The notes beneath the pieces were generated by a model. That model saw nothing but the letters and a program-made list of their open reading frames with translations. It did no database searches and was not told where the DNA came from. Below, piece by piece: positions 7,938-15,060 of a stretch of 38,574 nucleotides of DNA. Positions within the stretch are counted from its first letter, which is position 1. The number at the start of each line of letters is the position of its first letter. A program made the translations under genes and the position numbers. The DNA is from Anaerolineales bacterium (GTDB taxonomy: Bacteria; Chloroflexota; Anaerolineae; Anaerolineales; Villigracilaceae). The stretch is from the NCBI GenBank assembly GCA_020060625.1, contig JAGUZU010000114.1, forward strand, positions 1 to 38,574, given 5' to 3'.

Positions 7938-8137
7938 GAGGCGATCAGTATGCGTGAATCTTAAAATATCGTGGACACGATCCCCGCTTCATGCTTGACG
8001 GATGGTTGATCCTGTTTCCCCGGGCGGTTTCCTACCCTGGAAATTTTCACGTCGCGGCGCAAGATGAGACACCCTTCGATAACCTCAGGACAGCGTCTTG
8101 CCCTGCGGCGCTTGTTGCCATACCACCACCAAAAAAA
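7938..8137. other. intergenic stretch between nrdR promoter and hydrolase gene
   Basis: Contains a short dispersed-type fragment (8073-8095: ccttcgataacctcaggaca) that is a partial inverted repeat with its flanks. A run of seven A at 8131-8137 directly after the hydrolase stop would be a T-run on the - strand, but no stable stem precedes it. No gene or RNA was recognised. Confidence 0.35.
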
Positions 8138-8995
8138 CTACAACCCCCGCAGGAAATCCATCACCAGCGGATTTACATTCATCGGGTGGCATTGATGCGG
8201 CACATGCCCGCAGGCGGGAAGTTCATGGGCGCCCTTGATGTTTGGGAGTATCGTTTTCAGAGTCGGGAATGAAGTTGGCGCAAGGGTTTGGTCGCGCCCA
8301 CCCCACAGGAGTAGCGTCGGCTGGGTAATGCGGGACAGGTCATAGGTCAGGTTGTGAAGCGTGCGCGGGATGTTGTAAATTCCCGAAGAAGCGCGTTTGT
8401 AATCCAGCGCAGTCTGATAGCGGATGTGCTCAGGCAGGACGTGTGATTCGCGCTGTCCGACGTATGCGCTGAAACTGGTTACATCCACAAAAAAGCGAAA
8501 GAGGCGATAGGGTGTGCGCTCGATGAGATTGGTGTTGATCAACTGATGGCGAAAGACGGTCTGCATGACCGGCGGAAGCTGTTTGATGTCGTAGAACGGA
8601 TTGACCAATACCAGCGCGCGCACCCGTTCGGGATGGCGAAGCGCGTACAACAACGAAAGCCCGCCGCCGAGCGAATGCCCAACAAGGGTCAGCGGCTCGT
8701 GAAACTGGAGGGAATCGATCCACCTTGAAAAATGGTCGAACGCGTTTTCGGCGGTATAGTCGTATGCGTTCAAGGGTTTTTCGCTCCCGCCATGACCGAG
8801 CAGGTCGAGCGCATAGCCCGCATACCCCGAGGCGGCAAGTTCGGGGAGCAGGTCGTCCCAGTCGTGAAGCGAAGCCGCCAGACCATGAACAAGGACGACA
8901 GGCGACCCTTCACCCTGCCGGACGTAATTTACTTTTTGGTTGTTTCCCAGCATCATGCTTTGATATATGACGCCTCGTAGATCAATCGCTGACAT
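8138..8995 (-). CDS. alpha/beta-hydrolase fold protein
   Basis: 285 residues from the ATG at 8995 (AGGA 4 bases upstream); in-frame starts at 9031 and 9109 are possible but lack a clear ribosome binding site, and the last would overlap the upstream gene by 38 bases. Features: HG oxyanion motif (VVLVHGLAAS, ~34-42), nucleophile elbow GHSLGGG with Ser108, acid in GGRDQT and histidine in ACGHVPH near the end. The triad is complete, so it should be an active esterase, lipase or related hydrolase; the substrate is unknown. It directly follows a hydrolase/acyl-CoA-synthetase fusion, suggesting a shared role in acyl or ester metabolism. Confidence 0.9.
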   Translation of the reverse strand: MSAIDLRGVIYQSMMLGNNQKVNYVRQGEGSPVVLVHGLAASLHDWDDLLPELAASGYAGYALDLLGHGGSEKPLNAYDYTAENAFDHFSRWIDSLQFHEPLTLVGHSLGGGLSLLYALRHPERVRALVLVNPFYDIKQLPPVMQTVFRHQLINTNLIERTPYRLFRFFVDVTSFSAYVGQRESHVLPEHIRYQTALDYKRASSGIYNIPRTLHNLTYDLSRITQPTLLLWGGRDQTLAPTSFPTLKTILPNIKGAHELPACGHVPHQCHPMNVNPLVMDFLRGL

Positions 8996-9071
8996 AAATT
9001 CCTGAAAATGTTGAGGATTTTTTGTAATCATAAACGAAACCGCCGAATTGGGCGATTCCAATTTCGCAAGG

Positions 9072-11543
9072 CTATTCGCTTGCGATCTGTTTTCCGTACC
9101 GTTTTGCAAGTTCCCTTCTCAGCACTTTGCCGATGAATGTGCGCGGGAATTCGTCCATGAAGATGACAAAACGCGGAACAAGATGCGGCGGAAGCCTGCG
9201 TTTGCAATACGAAATGACAGATTCGGCTTTTGGCGGTTCCTTACCCGCAATGACAAAAGCAAAGGGATGCCCCGCTATGGCAACGACAACCGCCTCTTTC
9301 ACCTGCGGAATTTCATAGATAACCTCTTCCACGTCGCGCGGAAAGGCGGGTTCCCTGCCGCCCTTTTCGGGATACCACATATCCGCCTTGCGGGCGATGA
9401 TTCGGAAGAAACCGTCCTCGTCCATTTGAGCCACGTCGCCGGTCAAAAGCCAGCCGTCGCTGGTCAAAACGGCTTGCGTGGCGGCTTCATCCTTCCAGTA
9501 TCCCATCATCACCTGCGGACCACGCACTGCGAGTTCGCCTATCTGTCCGGGTTCCACCTCTTTGCTGGACGTCTTCAAATCCACCACCGCCGCCTGCGTG
9601 GACGGCAGGGGTACGCCAATCGTGCCAATTTTGCGATTCTTGCCTATCGGGTTGGCATGAGTCACGGGGGAGGCTTCGGTCAGTCCGTAGCCTTCGACCA
9701 GTTTGCCTTTGGTGAGTTTTTCGAAAGCCTCCTGCACCTCCACCGGCAGCGGCGCGGAGCCGCTGATGCATGCCTTGATGGATTTGATGCCGTACTTCCT
9801 CACGCCGCGAAAATTATTGATGGCAACGTACATGGACGGCGAACCTGGGAAGATGGTCGGCTTGTATTTTTTGATGGACTTCAAAATGTCCAGCGTCTGA
9901 AATTGCGCTTTGAGGATCATTGCCGCGCCGACGGAAACGGGAACGTTAAGAGCCGCCGTCATGCCGTAACTGTGAAAGAACGGCGCCACCGATAAAAACC
10001 GCTCCATGCCCGGCTCGGCGTTCGGCAGCCAATGGCGGGTCTGCAATGCGTTGGCGACAAGATTGCGGTGCGAGAGCATCACGCCTTTGGATTGCGAGGT
10101 CGTCCCGCCTGTGAAGAGGATGACGGCAAGGTCGTCGGGAAGCGCCTCCACCGCCGGGGATTTCCGGTTCTGCTGGGAAAGCCAGCGATTCCAGCGCAAG
10201 GCGTTCGATACGGTCAAACCGCGATTGCGCCAACGGGAGACGAAATATTTCGGCAGAGAAAGATAATCGGCTGGATCGGTCAACACCAGGTGAGGGATGT
10301 TCGCCTCGCTCTTGATCTTTTTCGCAAGCCCCGACCACGTCGAAAGTGTGACCAGCGCGCTCGCGTCCGTCTCCTTGATCTGGCGGACGAGTTCATCCGG
10401 CTCGATGATGGGCGGAGTCAACACCACCACCGCGCCCGCCTTCAACGCGCCATAATATCCAACGACCATCTGCGGGATGTTCGGCAGGAGCAGCGCCACC
10501 CGCGCGCCTTTTCCGATTCCCAATGCAAGCAGGGCGTTGGCAAAACGGTTCGCCTCGTGGTTCAATCTTCGATAAGTCAGTTTTGCGCCCTCGAAATAAA
10601 TGGCGGGGCGATTCGGAAAACGCCTGACCGACGAACGCAGCAAATGATGAACCGGAATGCGCGGCACATCCACCGTAAACGGGACGCCATCCTCATATTG
10701 ACTCAACCACATGCGCTCGCGCTTCAATTCATCGCGCGTGGATTTCGGGGCGACGAAGGCCGAGTCGCGCCACGATTTTTTGGATTCACCCTTGAGGAAA
10801 CTATCAATCGCCCGGTCAACCGCTTCGCGCCTCTCCAGCATGACCATGTGGCCTGATACCCGCACGTCAACATCCTCCGCGCCGGGAATTGACCTTGCCA
10901 CCTTCTCGAACAGCGGACGGTCGAAGACAAGGTCGCGATGTCCGCGAATGACCATGACCGGCGTTTGCAGGTTTGCGAATTTCTCCCATCCCGCCCATTT
11001 CGACATGTTGCGGCGGTAGAACTCCCTGAGCGCGTGAGGCGGGGCGTGAAGCCAGGAACGGGTGAATGGACCGATGACCCGCAGGACGGAAACGGGCAGG
11101 CTCAGTCCCAGTTTGAATAATGGATTCAACTTGAATTCACCCGCTGTTGCGATCAGTATCAATTTCTCGACGTGGTTGGGGTGATTCAGGGCGTAGTCTG
11201 TGGCGATGGCTCCGCCGAAGGAATGTCCCACCAAAACGAACGGCGTGGATACGTTCAATTGGGCAAGGGCAGTTTCGAGGTCCAGTTGGAGGCGCGGCAT
11301 GTCGTAGCCTGTGACCGGCTTGTCGGAAAGTCCATGCCCGCGCAGATCCAGCGCAATAACACGGTTGTCCATTGCAAACTTTTGAAGTTGATACTGCCAC
11401 TGCTCCGCCTTGCCGCCAAAACCATGAATGAAAACGATGGTACGCTGGGGGCGCTCGGGGGACACATCGATTGCCGAAAGACGGAGGAGGGGATCGGACG
11501 GAATGCGGATTTCGTGGCGATATAGATCCAAGTCAATATCCAT
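9072..11543 (-). CDS. fusion of alpha/beta hydrolase and AMP-dependent acyl-CoA synthetase
   Basis: 823 residues. Residues 1-255 are an alpha/beta hydrolase (HGFGG ~40-44, GHSFGG with Ser108, acid in GHRDLV, His in VSGHM). Residues ~290-823 are an adenylate-forming ligase of the acyl-CoA synthetase type: TGGTTSQSKG (478-487), YGLTEASP (619-626), TGDV (701-704) and the C-terminal lysine motif with K806 in TFIGKVLRREL. The segment before PRDVEEV (about 718-735) is longer and more charged than usual. A plausible reaction is hydrolysis of an ester or thioester followed by activation of the released acid to acyl-CoA; the substrate is unknown. A consensus promoter puts the transcription start at the ATG. 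Confidence 0.93.
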   Translation of the reverse strand: MDIDLDLYRHEIRIPSDPLLRLSAIDVSPERPQRTIVFIHGFGGKAEQWQYQLQKFAMDNRVIALDLRGHGLSDKPVTGYDMPRLQLDLETALAQLNVSTPFVLVGHSFGGAIATDYALNHPNHVEKLILIATAGEFKLNPLFKLGLSLPVSVLRVIGPFTRSWLHAPPHALREFYRRNMSKWAGWEKFANLQTPVMVIRGHRDLVFDRPLFEKVARSIPGAEDVDVRVSGHMVMLERREAVDRAIDSFLKGESKKSWRDSAFVAPKSTRDELKRERMWLSQYEDGVPFTVDVPRIPVHHLLRSSVRRFPNRPAIYFEGAKLTYRRLNHEANRFANALLALGIGKGARVALLLPNIPQMVVGYYGALKAGAVVVLTPPIIEPDELVRQIKETDASALVTLSTWSGLAKKIKSEANIPHLVLTDPADYLSLPKYFVSRWRNRGLTVSNALRWNRWLSQQNRKSPAVEALPDDLAVILFTGGTTSQSKGVMLSHRNLVANALQTRHWLPNAEPGMERFLSVAPFFHSYGMTAALNVPVSVGAAMILKAQFQTLDILKSIKKYKPTIFPGSPSMYVAINNFRGVRKYGIKSIKACISGSAPLPVEVQEAFEKLTKGKLVEGYGLTEASPVTHANPIGKNRKIGTIGVPLPSTQAAVVDLKTSSKEVEPGQIGELAVRGPQVMMGYWKDEAATQAVLTSDGWLLTGDVAQMDEDGFFRIIARKADMWYPEKGGREPAFPRDVEEVIYEIPQVKEAVVVAIAGHPFAFVIAGKEPPKAESVISYCKRRLPPHLVPRFVIFMDEFPRTFIGKVLRRELAKRYGKQIASE

Positions 11544-11549
11544 GAAAAG

Positions 11550-11578
11550 AGTTTACAGGAGACGGGGGAGATTGTCAA
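11550..11578 (-). promoter_or_regulatory. promoter of the hydrolase/ligase fusion, leaderless start
   Basis: On the - strand: -35 TTGACA (11573-11578, perfect), 17-bp spacer, -10 TAAACT (11550-11555). Only 6 bases separate the -10 from the ATG (11541-11543), so transcription should begin at or next to the start codon and the mRNA would have no leader. Confidence 0.75.
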
Positions 11579-11597
11579 TTTTCATTGTGAAATTAAG

Positions 11598-11752
11598 TAT
11601 ATAACCTGAGTTTTACCTCATCTACTTTTTTACCGCAGAGTCGCGGAGAACGCAGAGAAATTCATGAAGAACTCCACGCCCTCTGCGCCTCGGCGGTTCA
11701 AGACAGGCGAATTTCCTGTTACCTCTTTGAAGGTGACAACTTAGGTTATATA
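11598..11752. mobile_element. 155-bp MITE-like palindromic element
   Basis: Terminal inverted repeats of 15 bp with one mismatch: tatataacctgagtt (11598-11612) and aacttaggttatata (11738-11752), extending imperfectly to about 22 bp. The interior holds a second imperfect palindrome: taccgcagagtcgcgga (from 11631) pairs with the tcggcggtt end of 11681-11698. No coding capacity. The size and structure fit a miniature inverted-repeat element; a TA target duplication is possible but not provable here. Its right end supplies most of the promoter of the next gene. Confidence 0.7.
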
Positions 11753-11754
11753 AT
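11727..11754 (+). promoter_or_regulatory. promoter of the DUF1992 gene, at the MITE edge
   Basis: -35-like TTGAAG (11727-11732), 16-bp spacer, perfect -10 TATAAT (11749-11754). The last two bases of the -10 lie outside the terminal repeat. The ATG at 11764 is 9 bases after the -10, so the leader would be at most about 3 nt. Confidence 0.6.
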
Positions 11755-11763
11755 TGGGTCACC

Positions 11764-12093
11764 ATGAGTCTTGCAAAATCAGTGGAAACCATTATCAAGG
11801 AAGCAATGGAACGGGGCGACTTCAACGATTTGAAGGGCAAGGGCAAGCCGCTCGACTTGAACGCTTATTTTGAAACACCGGAAGACCTGCGCATGGCGTA
11901 TTCCGTGCTGAAGAACGCGGGCATGGTCTCTGGCGAGGTGGAATTATTGCAGGAAATCGCGGCGTTAAAGGAACGGCTTGCCGCAACATACGAAGAGAAT
12001 CAACGGAACCGAATCAAAAAGATCATCGCCGAGAAACAGCTGCAGTTCAACGTGATGATGGAGCGGCAAAACAGCCAACGCAGGAAAAAATGA
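11764..12093 (+). CDS. DUF1992 (DnaJ-homologue subfamily C member 28-like) protein
   Basis: 109 residues, normal for the stand-alone bacterial form. The family signature is clear: EAMERGDFNDLKGKGKPL (~17-34), followed by RMAYSVLKNAG (~48-58). The C-terminal half is a charged predicted helix ending in a basic tail. It lacks a J domain. The cellular role of this family is not settled. It stands alone on the + strand, between the MITE-like element and the RNase J leader. No Shine-Dalgarno precedes the ATG, agreeing with a leaderless mRNA. Confidence 0.88.
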   Translation: MSLAKSVETIIKEAMERGDFNDLKGKGKPLDLNAYFETPEDLRMAYSVLKNAGMVSGEVELLQEIAALKERLAATYEENQRNRIKKIIAEKQLQFNVMMERQNSQRRKK

Positions 12094-12100
12094 CCGATGA

Positions 12101-12120
12101 ATGGGCGGGCAGCCGCCCAT
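12101..12120. terminator. hairpin after the DUF1992 gene
   Basis: Perfect 8-bp GC-rich stem atgggcgg / ccgcccat with a 4-base loop, starting 8 bases after the stop codon. No T-run follows, so termination strength is uncertain. Confidence 0.4.
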
Positions 12121-12134
12121 CGCCCGAATCGGCT

Positions 12135-12163
12135 TTGACGAAATACCCCCACCCTGCTATAAT
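12135..12163 (+). promoter_or_regulatory. strong sigma70-type promoter upstream of rnj
   Basis: -35 TTGACG (12135-12140, 5 of 6), 17-bp spacer, perfect -10 TATAAT (12158-12163). Predicted start near 12170. This is the best promoter match in the window. Confidence 0.85.
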
Positions 12164-12169
12164 CCACCC

Positions 12170-12276
12170 AGTTTGAGTTGACTATACCTGCCGTTCGGCA
12201 GTTTGTTTGGCAAGGCGTTTTGTGTTTGAAATCCACACAGGGACCTCTCGCGGGCAAGTCAGCGGAGGTCTTTTTT
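12170..12276 (+). ncRNA. candidate small RNA or attenuated leader of rnj
   Basis: Transcript of about 105 nt predicted from the promoter at 12135-12163 to an intrinsic terminator. It contains a 6-bp hairpin ctgccg/cggcag (12188-12101 region: arms 12188-12193 and 12196-12201), then a 9-bp stem with one bulge (12242-12251 with 12262-12270) followed by six T (12271-12276). It does not match 6S, SRP RNA, tmRNA or a riboswitch class I can recognise. RNase J begins 82 bases after the T-run, so this is either an independent small RNA or a premature-termination leader controlling RNase J. Confidence 0.55.
12242..12276 (+). terminator. intrinsic terminator in the rnj leader
   Basis: gacctc-t-cgc pairs with gcg-gaggtc around a 10-base loop, followed immediately by TTTTTT. 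A second, weaker hairpin (ccgcc/ggcgg, 12307-12319) lies between it and the rnj start. Confidence 0.8.
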
Positions 12277-12358
12277 AATGCGTGCAAACGCAGCATTCGA
12301 CCTTACCCGCCACAGGCGGTTTAGAAATCTTTTAACTTAATGAGGTAAATAAAATAAT

Positions 12359-14002
12359 ATGAGCAAGAAAAACAAATTAAGAATTATCCCACTCGGGGGG
12401 CTCGGCGAAGTGGGAAAGAACATGATGGCGTACGAGTTCGGAGGCGACATCATCGTGGTGGACGCCGGCATCATGTTCCCCAACAACGACATGCTGGGCG
12501 TGGATTACATCATTCCCGACTACGAGTATTTAAAGAAAAAAGCCAGCCGCGTGCTGGGTATCTTTATTACGCACGGGCATGAAGACCACATCGGCGCGAT
12601 CCAGCACATTATTGCGGATATTTCCGCGCCAATCCACGCCACGCCGCTCACACGCGGGCTGATCGAAGGCAAATTACTGAGAAATAATTCCCAGCACAAA
12701 GCCCAGATCAAGACCATCCAGGCGGGCGAAAAGACCAAGGTCGGTCCATTCACTGTCGAGTATTTCCATGTCAGCCACTCGATTCCCGATGCAGTAAGCC
12801 TTGGCATCACCACCCCCGCCGGACTGGTCGTTCACATGAGCGATTTCAAATTCGACCATACTCCCGTGGACGGCTGGCCCACCGACTTTGCCAAACTCGC
12901 CGAGTTCTCCACGCGCGGCGTGGATTTGCTGCTTTCGGATTCAACCAATGCCGAGCGCCCAGGCTGGACTCCCTCGGAAACCGTCATCGGACCTGCGTTC
13001 GACAAGGTCTTCGGCGCGGCAAAAGGACGCGTCATCGTCGCCACCTTCGCCTCGCTGATCTCGCGCGTACAGCAGGTGGCGGATGCCGCCGCCCGCCACA
13101 AACGCAAGATCACATTCGCCGGTCCCAGCATGGTGGATAACGTCAAGATCGCGCGCAAGATGGGCTATCTCGAAATCCCCGATGAAATGATCGTACCGAT
13201 TGACCAGGCGCTGCAAATGCAGGATCACAAGGTCGTCATCATGTGTACCGGCTCGCAGGGCGAACCGTCGTCCATCGTGGGACGGTTATCGGCTGGCACG
13301 AACCGTCAGTTCGACCTCAAGCCGAACGACACCATCGTGCTTTCGTCGCATCCGATTCCCGGCAACGAAGAGACCATCAGCAAGACCATCAACCGGCTTC
13401 TGCGCCGCGGCGTCAAAGTGGTGGATGACAGCGTCGCGCCCATCCATGTCTCGGGTCATGCAGCGCAGGAAGAGCAGAAACTGCTCATCAACATGGTGCG
13501 CCCAAAGCATTTCATGCCCATCCACGGCGAACTGCGCATGTTGAAACGCCACGCCGAACTCGCGGTACAGGTCGGCATCCCGGAAGAAAATACCGTCGTG
13601 GTTGAAAACGGTCAGGTTGTCGAGCTGGTCGGTAATAAAATTCAACTTGGCGAGCGCATCCCCGGCGATTACGTCTTCGTCACAGGCGAATCCATCGGCG
13701 ACATCGATCACGACGTGATGCGCGAGCGCAGTCAACTGGCGCGCAACGGCATCCTGCTGATCGACATCAGCCTCGATAAATTAACAGGACGACTGCTTCA
13801 CGAACCCGAGATCATCACGCGCGGTTTCGTTTCCCCCGAAGACGCCGAGGACCTTATTCCCGAAGTCCGCAAGCGCGTCATGGACGTCGTCCACGGCAGC
13901 GGCATTGACAATGAGAAAGACATCGTCAGCGCGGTCAAAAGTTACCTGCACCAGCAGACGAAGCGCAGACCAATGGTGTTTGTGACCCTGAGCAAATCGT
14001 AA
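12359..14002 (+). CDS. rnj: ribonuclease J
   Basis: 547 residues, the usual length. Beta-CASP metallo-beta-lactamase RNase with 5'-3' exonuclease and endonuclease activity, central in mRNA turnover and rRNA processing. Metal site HGHEDH at 72-77, with HVSHS, SDSTNAERPG, HVSGHA and MPIHGE further on. The C-terminal domain is present to about residue 547. GAGGT about 11 bases before the ATG is the ribosome binding site. It is expressed from a long leader with a strong promoter and an intrinsic terminator, which points to attenuation. It converges with mutY, and a terminator hairpin starts 5 bases after its stop codon. Confidence 0.97.
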   Translation: MSKKNKLRIIPLGGLGEVGKNMMAYEFGGDIIVVDAGIMFPNNDMLGVDYIIPDYEYLKKKASRVLGIFITHGHEDHIGAIQHIIADISAPIHATPLTRGLIEGKLLRNNSQHKAQIKTIQAGEKTKVGPFTVEYFHVSHSIPDAVSLGITTPAGLVVHMSDFKFDHTPVDGWPTDFAKLAEFSTRGVDLLLSDSTNAERPGWTPSETVIGPAFDKVFGAAKGRVIVATFASLISRVQQVADAAARHKRKITFAGPSMVDNVKIARKMGYLEIPDEMIVPIDQALQMQDHKVVIMCTGSQGEPSSIVGRLSAGTNRQFDLKPNDTIVLSSHPIPGNEETISKTINRLLRRGVKVVDDSVAPIHVSGHAAQEEQKLLINMVRPKHFMPIHGELRMLKRHAELAVQVGIPEENTVVVENGQVVELVGNKIQLGERIPGDYVFVTGESIGDIDHDVMRERSQLARNGILLIDISLDKLTGRLLHEPEIITRGFVSPEDAEDLIPEVRKRVMDVVHGSGIDNEKDIVSAVKSYLHQQTKRRPMVFVTLSKS

Positions 14003-14006
14003 ATCC

Positions 14007-14042
14007 GTAGGGGCGCAGCAGCACTGCGCCCCTACATTTTTT
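14007..14042 (+). terminator. terminator of rnj, containing the mutY stop codon
   Basis: Perfect 12-bp stem gtaggggcgcag (14007-14018) / ctgcgcccctac (14024-14035), 5-base loop, then ATTTTTTT. The stop codon of the convergent mutY gene (14032-14034) lies inside the second arm, so the two transcripts overlap here. Confidence 0.88.
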
Positions 14043-15060
14043 TGGCAATCTGCCGATCCACCTTCCCCATTGGGAAATCATCCAATTCGCCGATCTTCAC
14101 CCATTTCAGGTTTTTATTTTTGGGGATTGATATCGCCCTACACCAATACGCGTGAACCACGACGCTAAAGTGACTATACGCATGACCAACAACAGTCAAC
14201 GCCTCTTTTTTCTTGACGTTTAGCCTGATTGCTGTTTTCAAGGCTTTTTCCAACTCTTCGGCTGGATTCGCCTTCACCCGCGCATTCGGGAACTCCCACA
14301 TCCCGCCCAGCAGCCCATCCCGCGGACGTTGGTTCAACAGCACACGCCCGCGCTCGATAATCACCGCCGCTGCATGGATGTACTGCGGAACCCGCTTCTT
14401 CGGTCTTAGAACAGGGCTCTGTTCCTGCGTGCCGTTTTCACGCGATTTACAAATGGACATCAACGGGCAAAGCAGGCAGCGCGGATTTTTCGGCAGGCAA
14501 ATGGTCGCGCCCAAGTCCATGAGGGCTTGGTTATAGTCGCCTGCTTTTCCTTTGGGTAGATTCTTTTCCGCCAACTCCCACAGCATTTTTTCACCCGCCG
14601 GCGAGTCGGCATATTCTGTCACATCATATAAACGCGAAAAGACGCGGCGCAGGTTGCCGTCGAGAGTCGGTTCGTCCATTTTGAAGGCGATGGACGCGAT
14701 TGCCCCCACAGTGTAGCGACCGACGCCCGGGAGTGAGCGCAAGGCTTGGAGGTCACGAGGCAGTTTCCCGTTAAAGTCTGAGGCGATGATCTTCGCGGCT
14801 TTATGCAAATTTCGCGCGCGGGTGTAATAGCCGAGTCCCTCCCAGGCGTTTAGCACATCCTGCTCCTCCGATTTTGCCAACGAGTTCACATCGGGAAATA
14901 ATTTCATCCATTTTTCAAAATAAGGGATGACTGTTTCCACCCGCGTTTGCTGAAGCATGATCTCGGAGACCCAAACAGCGTATGGGTCGGGGTGATCGCG
15001 CCAGGGCATGGCGCGACCATGTTTGGCGTACCATTTGAGCAATGACGTCGAAAGTTTCAT
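14032..15060 (-). CDS. mutY: A/G-specific adenine DNA glycosylase MutY
   Basis: 342 residues. Removes adenine mispaired with 8-oxoguanine. Catalytic Glu33 lies in SEIMLQQT, the helix-hairpin-helix is LPGVGRYTVGA (110-120), and the catalytic Asp134 lies in LDGNLRRV. The iron-sulfur cluster cysteines follow the family pattern C-x6-C-x2-C-x5-C (188, 195, 198, 204). Residues ~225-342 form the Nudix-like domain that recognises 8-oxoguanine. The ATG directly abuts the stop codon of the upstream membrane protein gene, and there is no clear Shine-Dalgarno, so translation is probably coupled. The end overlaps the rnj terminator. Confidence 0.96.
   Translation of the reverse strand: MKLSTSLLKWYAKHGRAMPWRDHPDPYAVWVSEIMLQQTRVETVIPYFEKWMKLFPDVNSLAKSEEQDVLNAWEGLGYYTRARNLHKAAKIIASDFNGKLPRDLQALRSLPGVGRYTVGAIASIAFKMDEPTLDGNLRRVFSRLYDVTEYADSPAGEKMLWELAEKNLPKGKAGDYNQALMDLGATICLPKNPRCLLCPLMSICKSRENGTQEQSPVLRPKKRVPQYIHAAAVIIERGRVLLNQRPRDGLLGGMWEFPNARVKANPAEELEKALKTAIRLNVKKKEALTVVGHAYSHFSVVVHAYWCRAISIPKNKNLKWVKIGELDDFPMGKVDRQIAKKM

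Noticed and set aside
7931-7967. + strand promoter from TTGACA at 7931
   Set aside because: The nearest -10-like hexamer is about 25 bp away and no + strand gene follows; the same bases serve as the -35 of nrdR on the other strand.
12170-12276. tRNA, SRP RNA or 6S RNA in the rnj leader
   Set aside because: No cloverleaf, no SRP tetraloop core and the wrong length and shape for 6S; kept only as a candidate leader or small RNA.
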